64,000 nucleotides of DNA, taken from the NCBI RefSeq assembly GCF_910592395.1, contig NC_088321.1:6698001-6762000 (forward strand). Direction: 5' to 3'. The translations under genes were made by a program, and so were the position numbers. The notes beneath the pieces were generated by a model. The model was not told the DNA's origin and did no database searches. It saw only the letters and a list, made by a program, of their open reading frames with translations. Source of the DNA: Lineus longissimus (taxonomy: Eukaryota > Nemertea > Pilidiophora > Heteronemertea > Lineidae). Positions 27,551 through 37,853 of this stretch are shown here, piece by piece (positions within the stretch are counted from its first letter, which is position 1; every line of letters starts with the position of its first letter).

Positions 27551-30305
27551 TTAAAATATGTTATCATACTTCTGTCTATTGTCAGATTTAGCAAGTGTGT
27601 GTAAGACAGAAATATCATGGTTTGATTCACTGAAATTATTCCATTTTGCTACACATTCACCATATTGATATTTCTGTTCGCATCTTTGTGAAAATTTATT
27701 CCATAATTCAAATGATTCTTGGTTGTCAGATATTGAGTGTAATATTTGTCCAATAAATATCCAATTTTTAAAAGAACTGCTTCTTTCATATGACATTAAA
27801 TTTAACAATACTTTACAATCATCAAGATTATTATCGAATTTTCCTTTTAAATCATTATGATATTTTTTGACCTGTATTTGTTCTTCTACAAATTTTATAT
27901 CATATTCTTTCGTTAATCTTTTATTAATTTCATTCCAATACAAACTTAATATTTGAATCAATTCAGTTAATGTGAAATTATATTCAATTTCATTAAGATT
28001 AGAGTTGATTATTTTAGTTACTAAATATGGATGAGAGTTCGTGTTCTTTCTAGATCCATACATTAACCAAGGTACACTAGTAATAGCAGTATCTAAAACT
28101 TCTTGATTAAATATTTTATTAACATCATTTTTAATAGTGTTAATCATTTTTTTATAATCATCATGTTTTATCCAACAATAAGGAAAATGTAAATGAATTC
28201 CATTTGATAATTTAGTGTCTTTAGTTGTTATAGATTTTTCTAATATAAAACATTCTAATGATTTTTCAGGAATATCTTCAATATAATCTCTAAGGTATTT
28301 TTGATAAATTTTAATAACATTCATTAGTTGTTCATTTGTATATAGATGTTCTGCATTTTTATAGTCAGATGGATTAATTTTTATATCAAGATCAACAATA
28401 ATTGGATTAAATCCTTCTTTTGTTTGTTTTTCAGCTAATCCAATATCAAATCCGTTTTCAATACATTCTGTGTATAATTTAATAAATTTAGGATAATCAT
28501 CTCTACTAATGGAAAATGTTCCAGTTGGATTATATAATCCAATATGTGAATATCTTTCTTTTGAATAATGTTGTTTTAGAAATTTACTCACTACATGCGT
28601 TTTAAACTGTCTTTCTATAACAAATCTGGCTTGAATTTGTTTATTTAATTTATAATGTCCTATTGCTTGAGTTGAGATCATGTCTTTATTTATAACACGT
28701 TTGTCATCATTATAACTTAATGCCTTTTTGTCAGTAGTTACACTACTAACTTCATGTTTGCGTGTAGCAAATCTGTTAACTTTTCTATGTATTTCTTTTT
28801 CGTCAAAGTTACAATTGTAGTAATCCTGAAATGTGATTGACTTGTCTACAACACATTTTTTCACACCTTTACATTTTTTTGTAGTTTCATCTTCTGTTTT
28901 AAAAGCATATAATTTAGACCTTAATCCAACAAATTCTGTAATTGGATTTCCACTAGTTTCATCTTTAAATTTTCCTGTAACTTTTTCGTTCTGATCTGAG
29001 TATAGAAAATGATCTTTTGGATAATTTGAAGTGTCGAAATTCTCTTTAAGATCTGGAATAATTTCTTTATAAAAATCCTCAGTTTCAATATGATACATAA
29101 GTGAGTCAGTGTCTGTCATCAATAGTTTAGCTTGTGGAAATTTCTTTAAGATATAATTATAATGGAAATCGTACATAATTGTTTTTGAAATATCAAGTAT
29201 AGCTTGACCAACGAAAATGGGTTTATCAAAATATAACAATCCTTTTTGTTTATGAACAGCTACTAAGTTTTCATTGAATATTGTAGCTTTTCTGAAATTT
29301 GGATGTCTGAGTTTCTTTTCAAGTTGTTTCAGATTTGTACATAATGTGATATCTTGTCTTAAACGAATATTTTCCATTGTTTTGCCAAAAACACTGTTAT
29401 TCATGAGTTTGAAGAAATCTTTTCCAAACTCATTTTTATCTTTAGATGCTTCAGTTCTTAGCTTTGTGTTTGTGTCAATATATGGTTCGAGAAAATCTTT
29501 TTCTTTGTATTTAATACCTCTATGAATTTTAGTGAGTTTTAAGCCAAGTGATAAATAGTGTTTTAAAGCTGTATGATGTATTACATATTTTTCTTTGCTA
29601 TCCAAATTTGTTATTAATTTCTCTCCTGTTTCTGTTTTTAAGTGTTCTGGAGCTAATGATAAATCATTATGTAAATCATGTAATTTTTCTGGATACTAAA
29701 GATTAACCTCAAGAGTGCATGGAATATTTTCCCAATTATCTCTGTCTGCTGAAGTCATCCACACGAAGTTAGAATGAGGTAATTTTTCATTCATTGATTT
29801 TCCATATAAATTATTAGCATCTAAATATATGATATAACTTGTTTTTTCCTCAGGATTGTAATTTTTCATATAAGGATTGTTGGCTGTAGCATATCAATTT
29901 GGAATCATTGAAGTTCCACCTCTGATCCCTTTCTCAAAAAACATATACATATCTGAATCCGTCAAAAGTTCTAATTCATCTTTTGTCTCTTTTAACATTG
30001 CATCCCAGGATAAACCAGGTGCTGTATAATAATGAACAGGATCTAAGTCATAATTTTCTAAACAAACCTCTCTAAAATTATCTAGGATATCTGCTAATAA
30101 CAATACATCCGTTTTTAAATATAATTCATGATAATCTCTGAATGTTTTACAATTAAATTCTTTCCAAATTGTCTGTGCATGTTGATATTGTTCATCTGTG
30201 ATATTAGTATCATTTAATTTTGAGTAAAAATCTTCTTTTGGAGGTAATTCAGTTTCTTCAAATTTATCAATTGTGTCAAACCAGTCATATGGATAAACTC
30301 CCTTT
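27551..30305 (-). pseudogene. Polinton B DNA polymerase B fused to D5-type primase
   Basis: This is the C-terminal polymerase half in one frame: exonuclease III (YLKTDVLLLADILDNF, about 30100), motif A (YLDANNLYG, about 29820), motif B (KLMNNSVFGKTM, about 29390) and motif C (TDTDSLMYH, about 29110). In-frame stops are TGA 29894-29896 and TAG 29696-29698. From 29605 the ORF is open for 684 codons. Past the polymerase end (AIGHYKLNKQ, about 28660) it continues into an archaeo-eukaryotic primase domain with NPIIVDLDIKI (catalytic DxD, about 28390), GIHLHFP (His motif, about 28195) and LDTAITSVPWLMYGSRK (third acidic motif, about 28090). A PriCT-2-like segment follows (WIFIGQILHSI; ESFELWNKFS). 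No SF3 helicase follows. The fusion is absent in C. Confidence 0.85.
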
Positions 30306-32574
30306 TTGGCTCACCGTAGGGGAGTCTTTACAATACCGCAGTGTCCGTCGTCCGTCGTCGTCTGTCGTCGTCGTCGTCCGTCGTCGTCGTCGTATCCTGT
30401 TTCAAAAACAGTGGCACGTTTCTTAACCGCTAAGCCTATGAACTTGTAACTTTGTACACAGGACTCCCTTGGTCAGATGACCTGTGACACTAAATTTCGG
30501 TCCGATCTGATTCTTAATTTGGCCACCAGGGGGCTGAATGTAGATATCTAAAAAGTGTGATATCTCGCTTATTAATGACTTGTTTGGAATGAAATTTTTG
30601 TGGTAGGTACTCATAGCAAGGATACATCATATATCGTACGGGTTTTTAATTTGACCTACTTTTCAAGGTCACAGAGGTCAAATGGCGTAAATTGGCTGTT
30701 TCAGTGTAACTATGGCACGTTTTTCAACCTCCACAGCTATGAACTTGAAACTTGGTACATATAACCCCCTATACCAGATAACCTCTGGTGCTGAATTTCG
30801 GTCTGATCTGATTCTCAGCTTGGCCACCAGGGGGCCGAATGTGGATATCTAAAAAGTGTGATAATTCGCTTATTGATGACTTGTTTTCGATAAAACTTTT
30901 GTGGTAGGTACTCATAGCAAGGATACATCATATATCATATGGGTTTTTAATTTGACCTACTTGTCGAGGTCACAGAGGTCACAACGCAGACACAGATATG
31001 GCCGAAATTGCATGTTTTGTGTTTTTCGTGTTGTGGCAATCCAAAGGTCGTGAGTTCAAACCCCGGTCAGGGACGGCTAAAAATATTTTTTTATTTTATT
31101 ATTTTTTATCTTTTCCCTTTTGTCTTTTCTGACTTGTATCTTACATTTTCTTGATTTTTGGCTCACCGTAGGGGAGTCTTATGTAATACCGCAGTGTCCG
31201 TCGTCCGTCGTCGTATCCTATTTAAAAAACAGTGGCACGTTTCTTAACCGCTAGGGCTATGAACTTAAAACTTTGTACACAGCACCCCCTAGGTCAGGTG
31301 ACCTCTGACACTGAATTTCGGTCCGATCTGATTCTCAACTTGGCCACCAGGGGGCCAAATGTCGATATCTAAAAAGTGTGATATCTCGCTTATTAGTGAC
31401 TTGTTTTCGATGAAACTTGTGTTGTAGGTACTCATAGCAAATATACATCTTATATCATGCGGGTTTTTAATTTGACCTACTTTTCAAGTTCACAGAGGTC
31501 ATATGGCTTAAATTGGCCGTTAGAGTGTAAACTATGGCACGTTTCTTAACCACTAAAGATATGAACTTGAAACTTGGTACATATAACCCCCTATATCACA
31601 TAGCCTCTGGTGCTGAATTTCAGTTTGATCTGATTCTCAACTTTGCCACCAGGGGGCCAAAAGTGGATATCTAAAAAGTGTGATATCTCGCTTATATTAA
31701 GTGACTTGTTTTCGATAAAATTTTTATGGTAGGTACTCTTAGGAAGAATACATCACATGTCTTACGGATTTTCAATTTGACCTACTTTTCAAGGTCACAG
31801 AGGTCATATGGCGTAAATTGGCCGTTGGAGTGTAAACTATGGCACGTTTCTTAACCAGTAAAGCTATGAACTTGAAACTTGGTGCATATAACCCCCTACA
31901 TCAGATAACCTTTGATGCCGAATTTTGGCCTGATCTGATTCTTTATTCGGCCACCAGGGGGCCATAATGGAAAAAGGAAGAAGTGCAATATCTTGCTTAT
32001 TTGAGTGAATTGTTTTCGATAAAATTTTTATGGCAGGGACTTCTAGCAAGGATACACCACATGTCCTACGATTTTTGGATTTGACCTCCTTTTCTAGGTC
32101 ACAGAGGTCAAATGGCGTAAATTGGCCATTAGAGTGTAACTATGGCACGTTTCTTAACTGCTGAAGCTATGAACTTGAAAGTTGGTACATGTAACCCCCT
32201 ACATCAGATAATCTCTGACACCGAATTTTGGCCTCATCTGATTCTTGATTTGGCCACCAGGGGGTCAAAACTGAAAAAGTAGGACGTGCAATATCTTGCT
32301 TATTAATGACTTTTTTTCGATGAATTTTTTATTGCAGGGACTCTTAGCAATCACACGATATTGATCTTGTTGATGTCATAGACAATTATTGGTTGGATCA
32401 TAAACTTATATATACTGCCCTGTCTTATTACTTGACATCAATACACATCTAAAAATCAATACACATCTAAAAAAAGTCTTCATGCCTGATTGTGTTCACC
32501 ATATTCACCTCTAAACTAAGCATGATCCTGCCTACTAAAAGATGTATACGGTGAGCACAATGGCCCCTGGCCGT
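30306..32574. mobile_element. 2.3 kb element with about 303 bp tandem repeats, inserted in polymerase B
   Basis: It splits the polymerase frame of B after the LMTNE block and resumes at the KGVYPYDW block. The ends share GGCTCACCGTA and its imperfect inverse (TACGGTGAGCA). Inside, a unit of about 303 bp starting TGGCACGTTTCTTAAC occurs at about 30412, 30713, 31233, 31535, 31839 and 32142. A GGCTCACCGTAGGGGAGTCT header with GTCCGTCGTC repeats occurs at about 30309 and 31160. A tRNA B-box-like GAGTTCAAACCCC lies near 31051. No protein-coding frame is convincing. Exact ends and target duplication are uncertain. Confidence 0.75.
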
Positions 32575-34248
32575 TTCATTAGTCATTAATTCAAATTTTT
32601 CATTTTTAAAGTATTTTGATACATGTTTCATTTTAGAATCATCTAGATTTTGACTAAGTTTGGCTAAACTAGATTGCATTAATCTGTATGAATCAAGAAA
32701 TCTTATATCAAATTTGACTGCTTGATTTGACTCATTATGAACTTGTAAATGTTTTGTCATGAAAATGTATTTTTCTTCATTATTTGGAACAACTGATATA
32801 TTTCCACCTAATTCTTTAACAAACAAATGAGCATCATATCCAGATAGATTGTGAAAGTAAATTGGGATAAAATCTGGAACTGTGTAATTGATATTTTTGA
32901 AATATTTGTCATATATATCAAGTACATCTTTTTTCTAATTTTTCACAAAAACATTTTGCTACAAGTCTTTGTTTGGCATAATGTAGTAACTAAAGCTGTT
33001 TGGAATATGTTTTTGATACTGTTCAGTTTTTTTATCTTTTTCTTCCACTTTTTTTAGAGTAGATTCAAAATCAGCTACAATCACAAATGGATGTTTTTTA
33101 TTTGCTTTAAAATTTTTAAATTTCAGTTTGTTATAAGGGCATTGTGGGAATTCGTGTTTGACACATTCATATTTTTTACATTCTTCTAGATGGTTTTCAA
33201 GTTTAAATTTTCCTGAAATTTTCTGTCCTGATTTGAGTTTATGATCTCTGAAAACTTTTAAGCATCTGTTACAAATTGATGCTTGATGTTCATTGTCAGA
33301 ACATTGAGCTGTGATAAGTTTAGACAAACTTTTAATCCACATATAATGTGATTTTCTTTCATAAATGTCAGTTGATTTTTCTAATGGTTTATCTGATTGT
33401 TCTGTTTGAAGGTATAAGTTAATATAATTTTCATTTGGTAAATCTGTTTTCTTAGAAATATATAATGGAGAAATAACATATTCTGGCATGTCAAGACCTA
33501 ATATTTCCTTTTTCTTTTCAAGTTCTTCTTCTGATAATGTCTCAAAATAATTATAATATACATTACATGTAATTCCAATATCTGGATTATTCTTTTCAAA
33601 TATCACAATGTCATGTTCAGATGCTGGAAAGTTTACTTTTTCAAACATTTTAATAATTTGTGGATTTTTTATTACATTTTTATAATGGTATAATTCTTGT
33701 GGATTTTTCTTAATTTTGTCTGAATATATACTCGATAGGATAGAATATTTGAAACATTCTTGATCTTCATTTTTCACATTAATAATAGCCTTTTTATTTT
33801 TGATACAATCTGGTAATTTTAAGTATGAACTACCTTTAAGAGGTTTATAGTTATATTTATTGATATCAAGATCTATAATGTATAGAAATTTCCAGCCAGA
33901 TCCTTTTGTTTGTAAATTTTCTAGATCTTCCAAAATATCTGTGATAATTTTGTCATAATCAACTGATTGACCTTTCAAAATACTTTGTGGCTTTGATCTT
34001 AGTTGAAATTCTTGTTCAATTTCTTCACCTGTTTCTGAATTATATCTTGACATCAAAACTTGGATTACAATAATAACTTTTATTCCAATTTCATTCATTT
34101 CATTGATTTTATCTGTAATTAAATCTTTCACTGTTTTTAGATAAGATTCTAAATCATGATTTTTCAATCCTTTAATTGATACAACTTCAATAGCTCTAGA
34201 CATGGCTGAATCTTTAGTTTTCCATACAAGCTTTACAACATGATTTTT
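32575..34248 (-). pseudogene. Polinton B DNA polymerase B, N-terminal and exonuclease part
   Basis: It contains the region before the catalytic half: a Cys/His zinc-binding cluster (ICNRCLK, then NHLEECKKYEC, about 33180-33270), exonuclease I (FVIVADFESTLKK, about 33070), the FHNLSGYDAHLF block and exonuclease II (RFLDSYRLMQSS, about 32690). A frameshift near 32945 separates the two. The endonuclease VII-like CxxC/DHNH/CNxCN insert present in C between these blocks is missing here. The upstream side is cut by the 34249-35957 insertion. Protein-primed replication role by family. Confidence 0.85.
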
Positions 34249-34324
34249 AGCTCAGCTGACTAAGTCAGCCGAGCTTGTCAAATAAGTTGTTCAGTGGCGT
34301 CCGTCTGTCCATCCATCCATTCAT

Positions 34325-34358
<34 letters not shown>

Positions 34359-35957
34359 GTTAAACCCATGGTGCACATTTTGTAACCGTAAGACCTAGAG
34401 ACTTCAATTTTGCATTTCTGGATACTTCTGGTCAAACTCTACTTTCAAAACAAAATTTGTCGCCATTCGACCTACTTCCTGCAAGCGAGAGTGCATGAAG
34501 GAAACTGGCCTATATCGGCCTAGGAGCAGCAGAATTAGTCAAAATATGCTCTAATATTAAGATAAAATTCTTGAAAATCTATTTTATTGAAAAAAAGTTC
34601 AAAATTTTAACAGGAGAGGGCGCTACCTGCCTTTTAATTATTTCTGCTGATTCAAATTCCCGCCCGATGACGTCAGCCATCAATGAAGTCTCCTATTTGC
34701 CAGTTCTCAAAACATGGCAGCTACACAACAAAAGCAGTAGCTCCAGGAATAATCACTGTTCACTTCAGCTTCGTAATCGATTGTACCCCCACTTTATTGT
34801 GTTTTGTGTGGTGTTCCTATTCAATCAACGATGTAAGGCCTTATTATGTTGGTTTTAATTGAGAAGGTGCATTATAAGCGGCGTACGAAATACCGAAGCG
34901 GAGACAAAATGGCGGCATGTTGTTTACGCCATGTGCAATAATCTTGGAGCTCAATGACACTCAAGTACCCAATTTTCTGCTTAAAAAGTAGTCTTGTAGG
35001 CGATATTATCACCAGTTCGTTTCAGTGGTAGTCATAAGGTTTTAAGGGACTACTTTCAGAAATTAGTTCTTGAAAATTTGGCCACATTTCTGTGAAAACG
35101 ATATCGCAAGTGCATGCTCTGTTCGCGATGACATCGCCGATGTATTTTGAAGTGGAGAATTCCCACAGTATGTTCATTGAATCGGCATGATTCTGTTCGC
35201 CTATTAAATTTTAGTTCTACGAATCTTTCATGAGTAAAAAGTAGACATTCTAAGCAATACAATAATGTCACTCCCATAAAAATTGATTGGAAATTGAGGG
35301 AGCTACGGCATTCTGTTCGGCAACTGGCAGCGCTGATAAAATACATTGCATACTGTACAATACCAAATGGTACATTTTAAAAAGCGCTCATTGGACAACG
35401 TAGGGAATCGCCAGAAATGACGTCATCGCTGGTCTAAATAGAAAACTACGGTGGCGCAGTAGAGCACAAGAAAAGGTTTAGCATTAACTTCGTCATGCAA
35501 GCTTCAGCAACAAAACGATTTCTGATGAATGATTTATTTGATCATCATCTTGTTGCCCCTGATAGATAAAAAAATGATTTACAATTTCCATCAAAGTTTT
35601 CAATTTTGTGTATAGTCACATGTTATTTAACTGGCAAGGAGCCAAGCAGTTTTGAATATTCCCGGGAAAATACTTCGTACTTGTAAACGAGGCTATGACA
35701 ATGAGTATGCTCATTCATGGCATAAACTTCATGTTTCGGTAAATATTTTCATACGATGATTTCACCCGAATTATGGTCAGGATTGAGGAATGAACAGTGG
35801 CATAATTATGTCAACCAAAAACATTGGTACCGTAGTGAACGTAAAAGGATATCAAATACCCTGGAGCATGCCATTTTCATGCATAATCAACTAAACACCG
35901 GGAAGAAATTAATGATATTAACTCAGCTGAGCGCCAGGCCCTTGGGCCTCTTGTTTA
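34249..35957. mobile_element. 1.7 kb Helentron-like non-autonomous element in Polinton B
   Basis: It separates the SAP-like head of the polymerase from the rest. The left end is AGCTCAGCTGACTAAGTCAG. Near the right end are the inverse CTCAGCTGAGCGCC and then a hairpin AGGCCCTTGGGCCT followed by CTTG and T. Subterminal inverted repeats plus a 3' hairpin before CTRR are features of Helitrons/Helentrons. A CATC microsatellite lies near 34309-34360. The interior (34400-35900) has no supported gene. Confidence 0.6.
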
Positions 35958-36621
35958 TCAATCTTTTCAACTCAGATTTTACTATTGTTGATTTAAATTT
36001 CAAGCCAAGATCTTTAGCTTTCTGAATGAAGTCTTTTTTCAAAATTTTCTTAATTGGTGGTTTAGATAAAAGTTCTTTCAAGTCAGCTTTTCTTAATTTA
36101 GAGTAACCATGATATCTTTGATCTTTAGCTTGTATTTTCAAATGTTTGACAGTTTCTTTAACTGCTTTTTCAGTTGTTTCATTTATTAAATTTCTCAATT
36201 CTTTGTTTGTTCTCTTTTTGAAATAAAGTATTCCTTTATCTTGAGCTGTAACTCTCAATTCCTGTAAACTCTGTTTTTCAACAGGCTTACTTATTTGAAA
36301 GTTTTCAATTTTATTAATTATATTATCCTTAGTTGATAACTCATCAACTATTTTAGTATTTGATATGCTAGAGTAATTCTTAATTTTAAAATCTCTAGCA
36401 ATCAATCTTAACTTATCTGACGAAGTTGATTTGTCTTTAATTAACTTGTTAATCATGTTCTTTTGTTCGTTTTCAGTCGTTTCCATAGTAATCCGACCAC
36501 TTTTTATCATTAAGTGGTGAAGATAACGCTCTGTTCATGAGAGTTTACGAGTATCATTCTCAGTCAGGTAATCGCCTGAGCCTGTTGAATTAGAAATGTT
36601 TGATGATCTTGTTGACGCCAT
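35958..36621 (-). pseudogene. SAP-like repeat head of the Polinton B polymerase, one stop
   Basis: An ATG at 36621 follows TTTATAATAAAAAG, the same promoter type as at the TIR genes. A TGA at 36535-36537 (codon 29) breaks the frame, which then stays open to the insertion. The protein is a series of four helix-extended-helix repeats of SAP/Rho-N type (LRLIARDFKIKNYSS; LRVTAQDKGILYFKK; LKIQAKDQRYHGYSK; FIQKAKDLGLKFKS). The same series fronts the polymerase in C. SAP-type repeats bind DNA; here they may guide the polymerase or terminal protein (inference). Confidence 0.7.
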
Positions 36622-36685
36622 CTTTTTATTATAAAAAATTTTTTTGAAATTCATAATTTATATAAAATATTTTTTAGTTAAATAG

Positions 36686-36754
36686 AGGTTTTTAGGGAAT
36701 TTCCCTTTTTTTAAGTTTCGGTTTCTGAATTCCATGATTAGAGTATAATCATGG
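36686..36754 (-). promoter_or_regulatory. Conserved upstream element of the polymerase gene (B copy)
   Basis: The series TTTAGGGAATTTCCC, T-run, AAGTTTCGGTTT recurs at 44324-44355 in Polinton C, also just upstream of the SAP/polymerase gene. A hairpin CCATGATTA/TAATCATGG (36732-36754) follows; C has a different hairpin at the same relative place. Probably a promoter or replication-control site (inference). Confidence 0.5.
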
Positions 36755-36927
36755 GAAACAGATGTTATTGTTTCAAAAAGGATAATATAATTAATAAAAT
36801 TGAAAACTTTCAGATAAGTGAACATGTTGAAGTGAATTCAGATTGTTTATAAATACCACTTGGTCAATAATAAACAATCAAGGGACACCAACCCTTTTAT
36901 TATGTATATAAAAATATGATAAAAGAG

Positions 36928-37089
36928 TTAATTTTCATTTACAACGATGGGTCTTAATTTATTTTTCATCCTTTTATACCAACATTCATGTAAGAAATTT
37001 AGTTTGTGTTTTGTACAGTAATTATGTTTACAAGCTTTACATAGTAACATTTTATTTATATTTTCATGACTTTGAAAGCATTCTTCCAT
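36928..37089 (-). CDS. Small AN1-like zinc finger protein (53 aa)
   Basis: The ORF starts at the inner edge of the right TIR (TATAATAAAAAGATG, identical to the left-end start). Residues 17-36 read CKACKHNYCTKHKLNFLHEC, giving C-x2-C-x4-C-x2-H-x5-H-x-C, the second half of an AN1 zinc finger. The rest is basic. Such fingers bind proteins or ubiquitin-type folds in cells; here the role is unknown. Too short for routine ORF calling but well formed and intact. Confidence 0.7.
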   Translation of the reverse strand: MEECFQSHENINKMLLCKACKHNYCTKHKLNFLHECWYKRMKNKLRPIVVNEN

Positions 37090-37431
37090 CTTTTTATTAT
37101 AAGAGAAAATTATGAAATTTACAAAATTATGAAATTTATGAAATTTTGTAAAATAATTTTATAAATGTATCTAAGGGGGTTGTTCACAATTTTGAAAAGT
37201 AGAAATTTTGTAAAAATGAGAAATTTTGAAAATTATGACATTTATGACATTTTGTGAGCTGTGGGATTCTTAGTCAGAGTTGTGAATGGGGTTTGTTTGA
37301 GTAAGAGTTGTTGGAAAGTATCGCAGTTGGATAATTGAGTCAGAGTTGTGTTAGTTGAGTTGACCGAGTTATCCTAGGTTGATTCTGACTCGAAGTGACC
37401 TAAGGGCCAGAACCGGCTTTTCTATACTACT
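37087..37431. repeat. Polinton B right TIR
   Basis: Inverse of 12991-13335, ending in ...ATACTACT, then the GATGAA duplication at 37432-37437. Confidence 0.95.
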
Positions 37432-37556
37432 GATGAAAACCTGGGACTTGCCATGAAGTTCTTGGCACTTTCCCCATCTGTCACCAGTTCAATTTCTACC
37501 CTGTTCCTTACGTTTTCACATGTCTTTCCGTGGAAAGCATTGTTCATTAAAGACCT
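37432..37556 (-). pseudogene. Polinton A DNA polymerase B, motif B fragment
   Basis: This short minus-strand stretch encodes LMNNAFHGKTCENVRNRV, the motif B region of a Polinton polymerase, and runs to the insertion site of B. Its frame continues on the other side of B at 12990. Similarity ends abruptly near 37556, just before the expected DFFK residues, so the N-terminal two thirds of the A polymerase has been lost or replaced. Confidence 0.85.
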
Positions 37557-37853
37557 ACGGTTATGGGAAAAACCGCTTACAGTGATTAATTATTGGTACA
37601 AATTGTCCATAATACGATGCTAACATTGAAATAAAAATCTATTATAAATTTTTTATTAAGCATTTTGTTCGTGGAATTCGATCGTCGGCTAGCAAACACA
37701 ATTAGGCCTGCATTTTCGGAACACTTCGGTGATCTTCGGTTCATCTCGGCCGGTGACGTATCTGAAGGAACCGGGCCAGATTATGAGATCGAGGCTGTAT
37801 GTACGCCATTATATGTAGTTTATGCGATTGAGTTCTAGATTTGTCTTTTAAAA

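Larger units (their letters stand above)
12991..37431. mobile_element. Polinton/Maverick B (inner, AT-rich, 24.4 kb)
   Basis: Both ends read AGTAGTNTAGAAAAGCC inward. They are flanked by a perfect 6 bp duplication GATGAA (12985-12990 and 37432-37437). With one duplication removed, the reading frame of the A polymerase is continuous across the site, which proves insertion into that gene. Contents: single-strand-binding-like gene, capsid genes, ATPase, integrase, fibre-like gene, polymerase-primase and AN1-like finger. Three later insertions (15543-18677, about 30306-32574, about 34249-35957) reduce the original size to about 17.3 kb, typical of Polintons. Confidence 0.95.

Noticed and set aside
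34571-36025. ORFs in the Helentron-like insert
   Set aside because: Low-complexity or repeat-derived, no recognisable domains.
13354-36537. TGA as a reassigned sense codon in Polinton B
   Set aside because: TAG and TAA stops and frameshifts also occur, and intact genes in B end normally. Decay is simpler.
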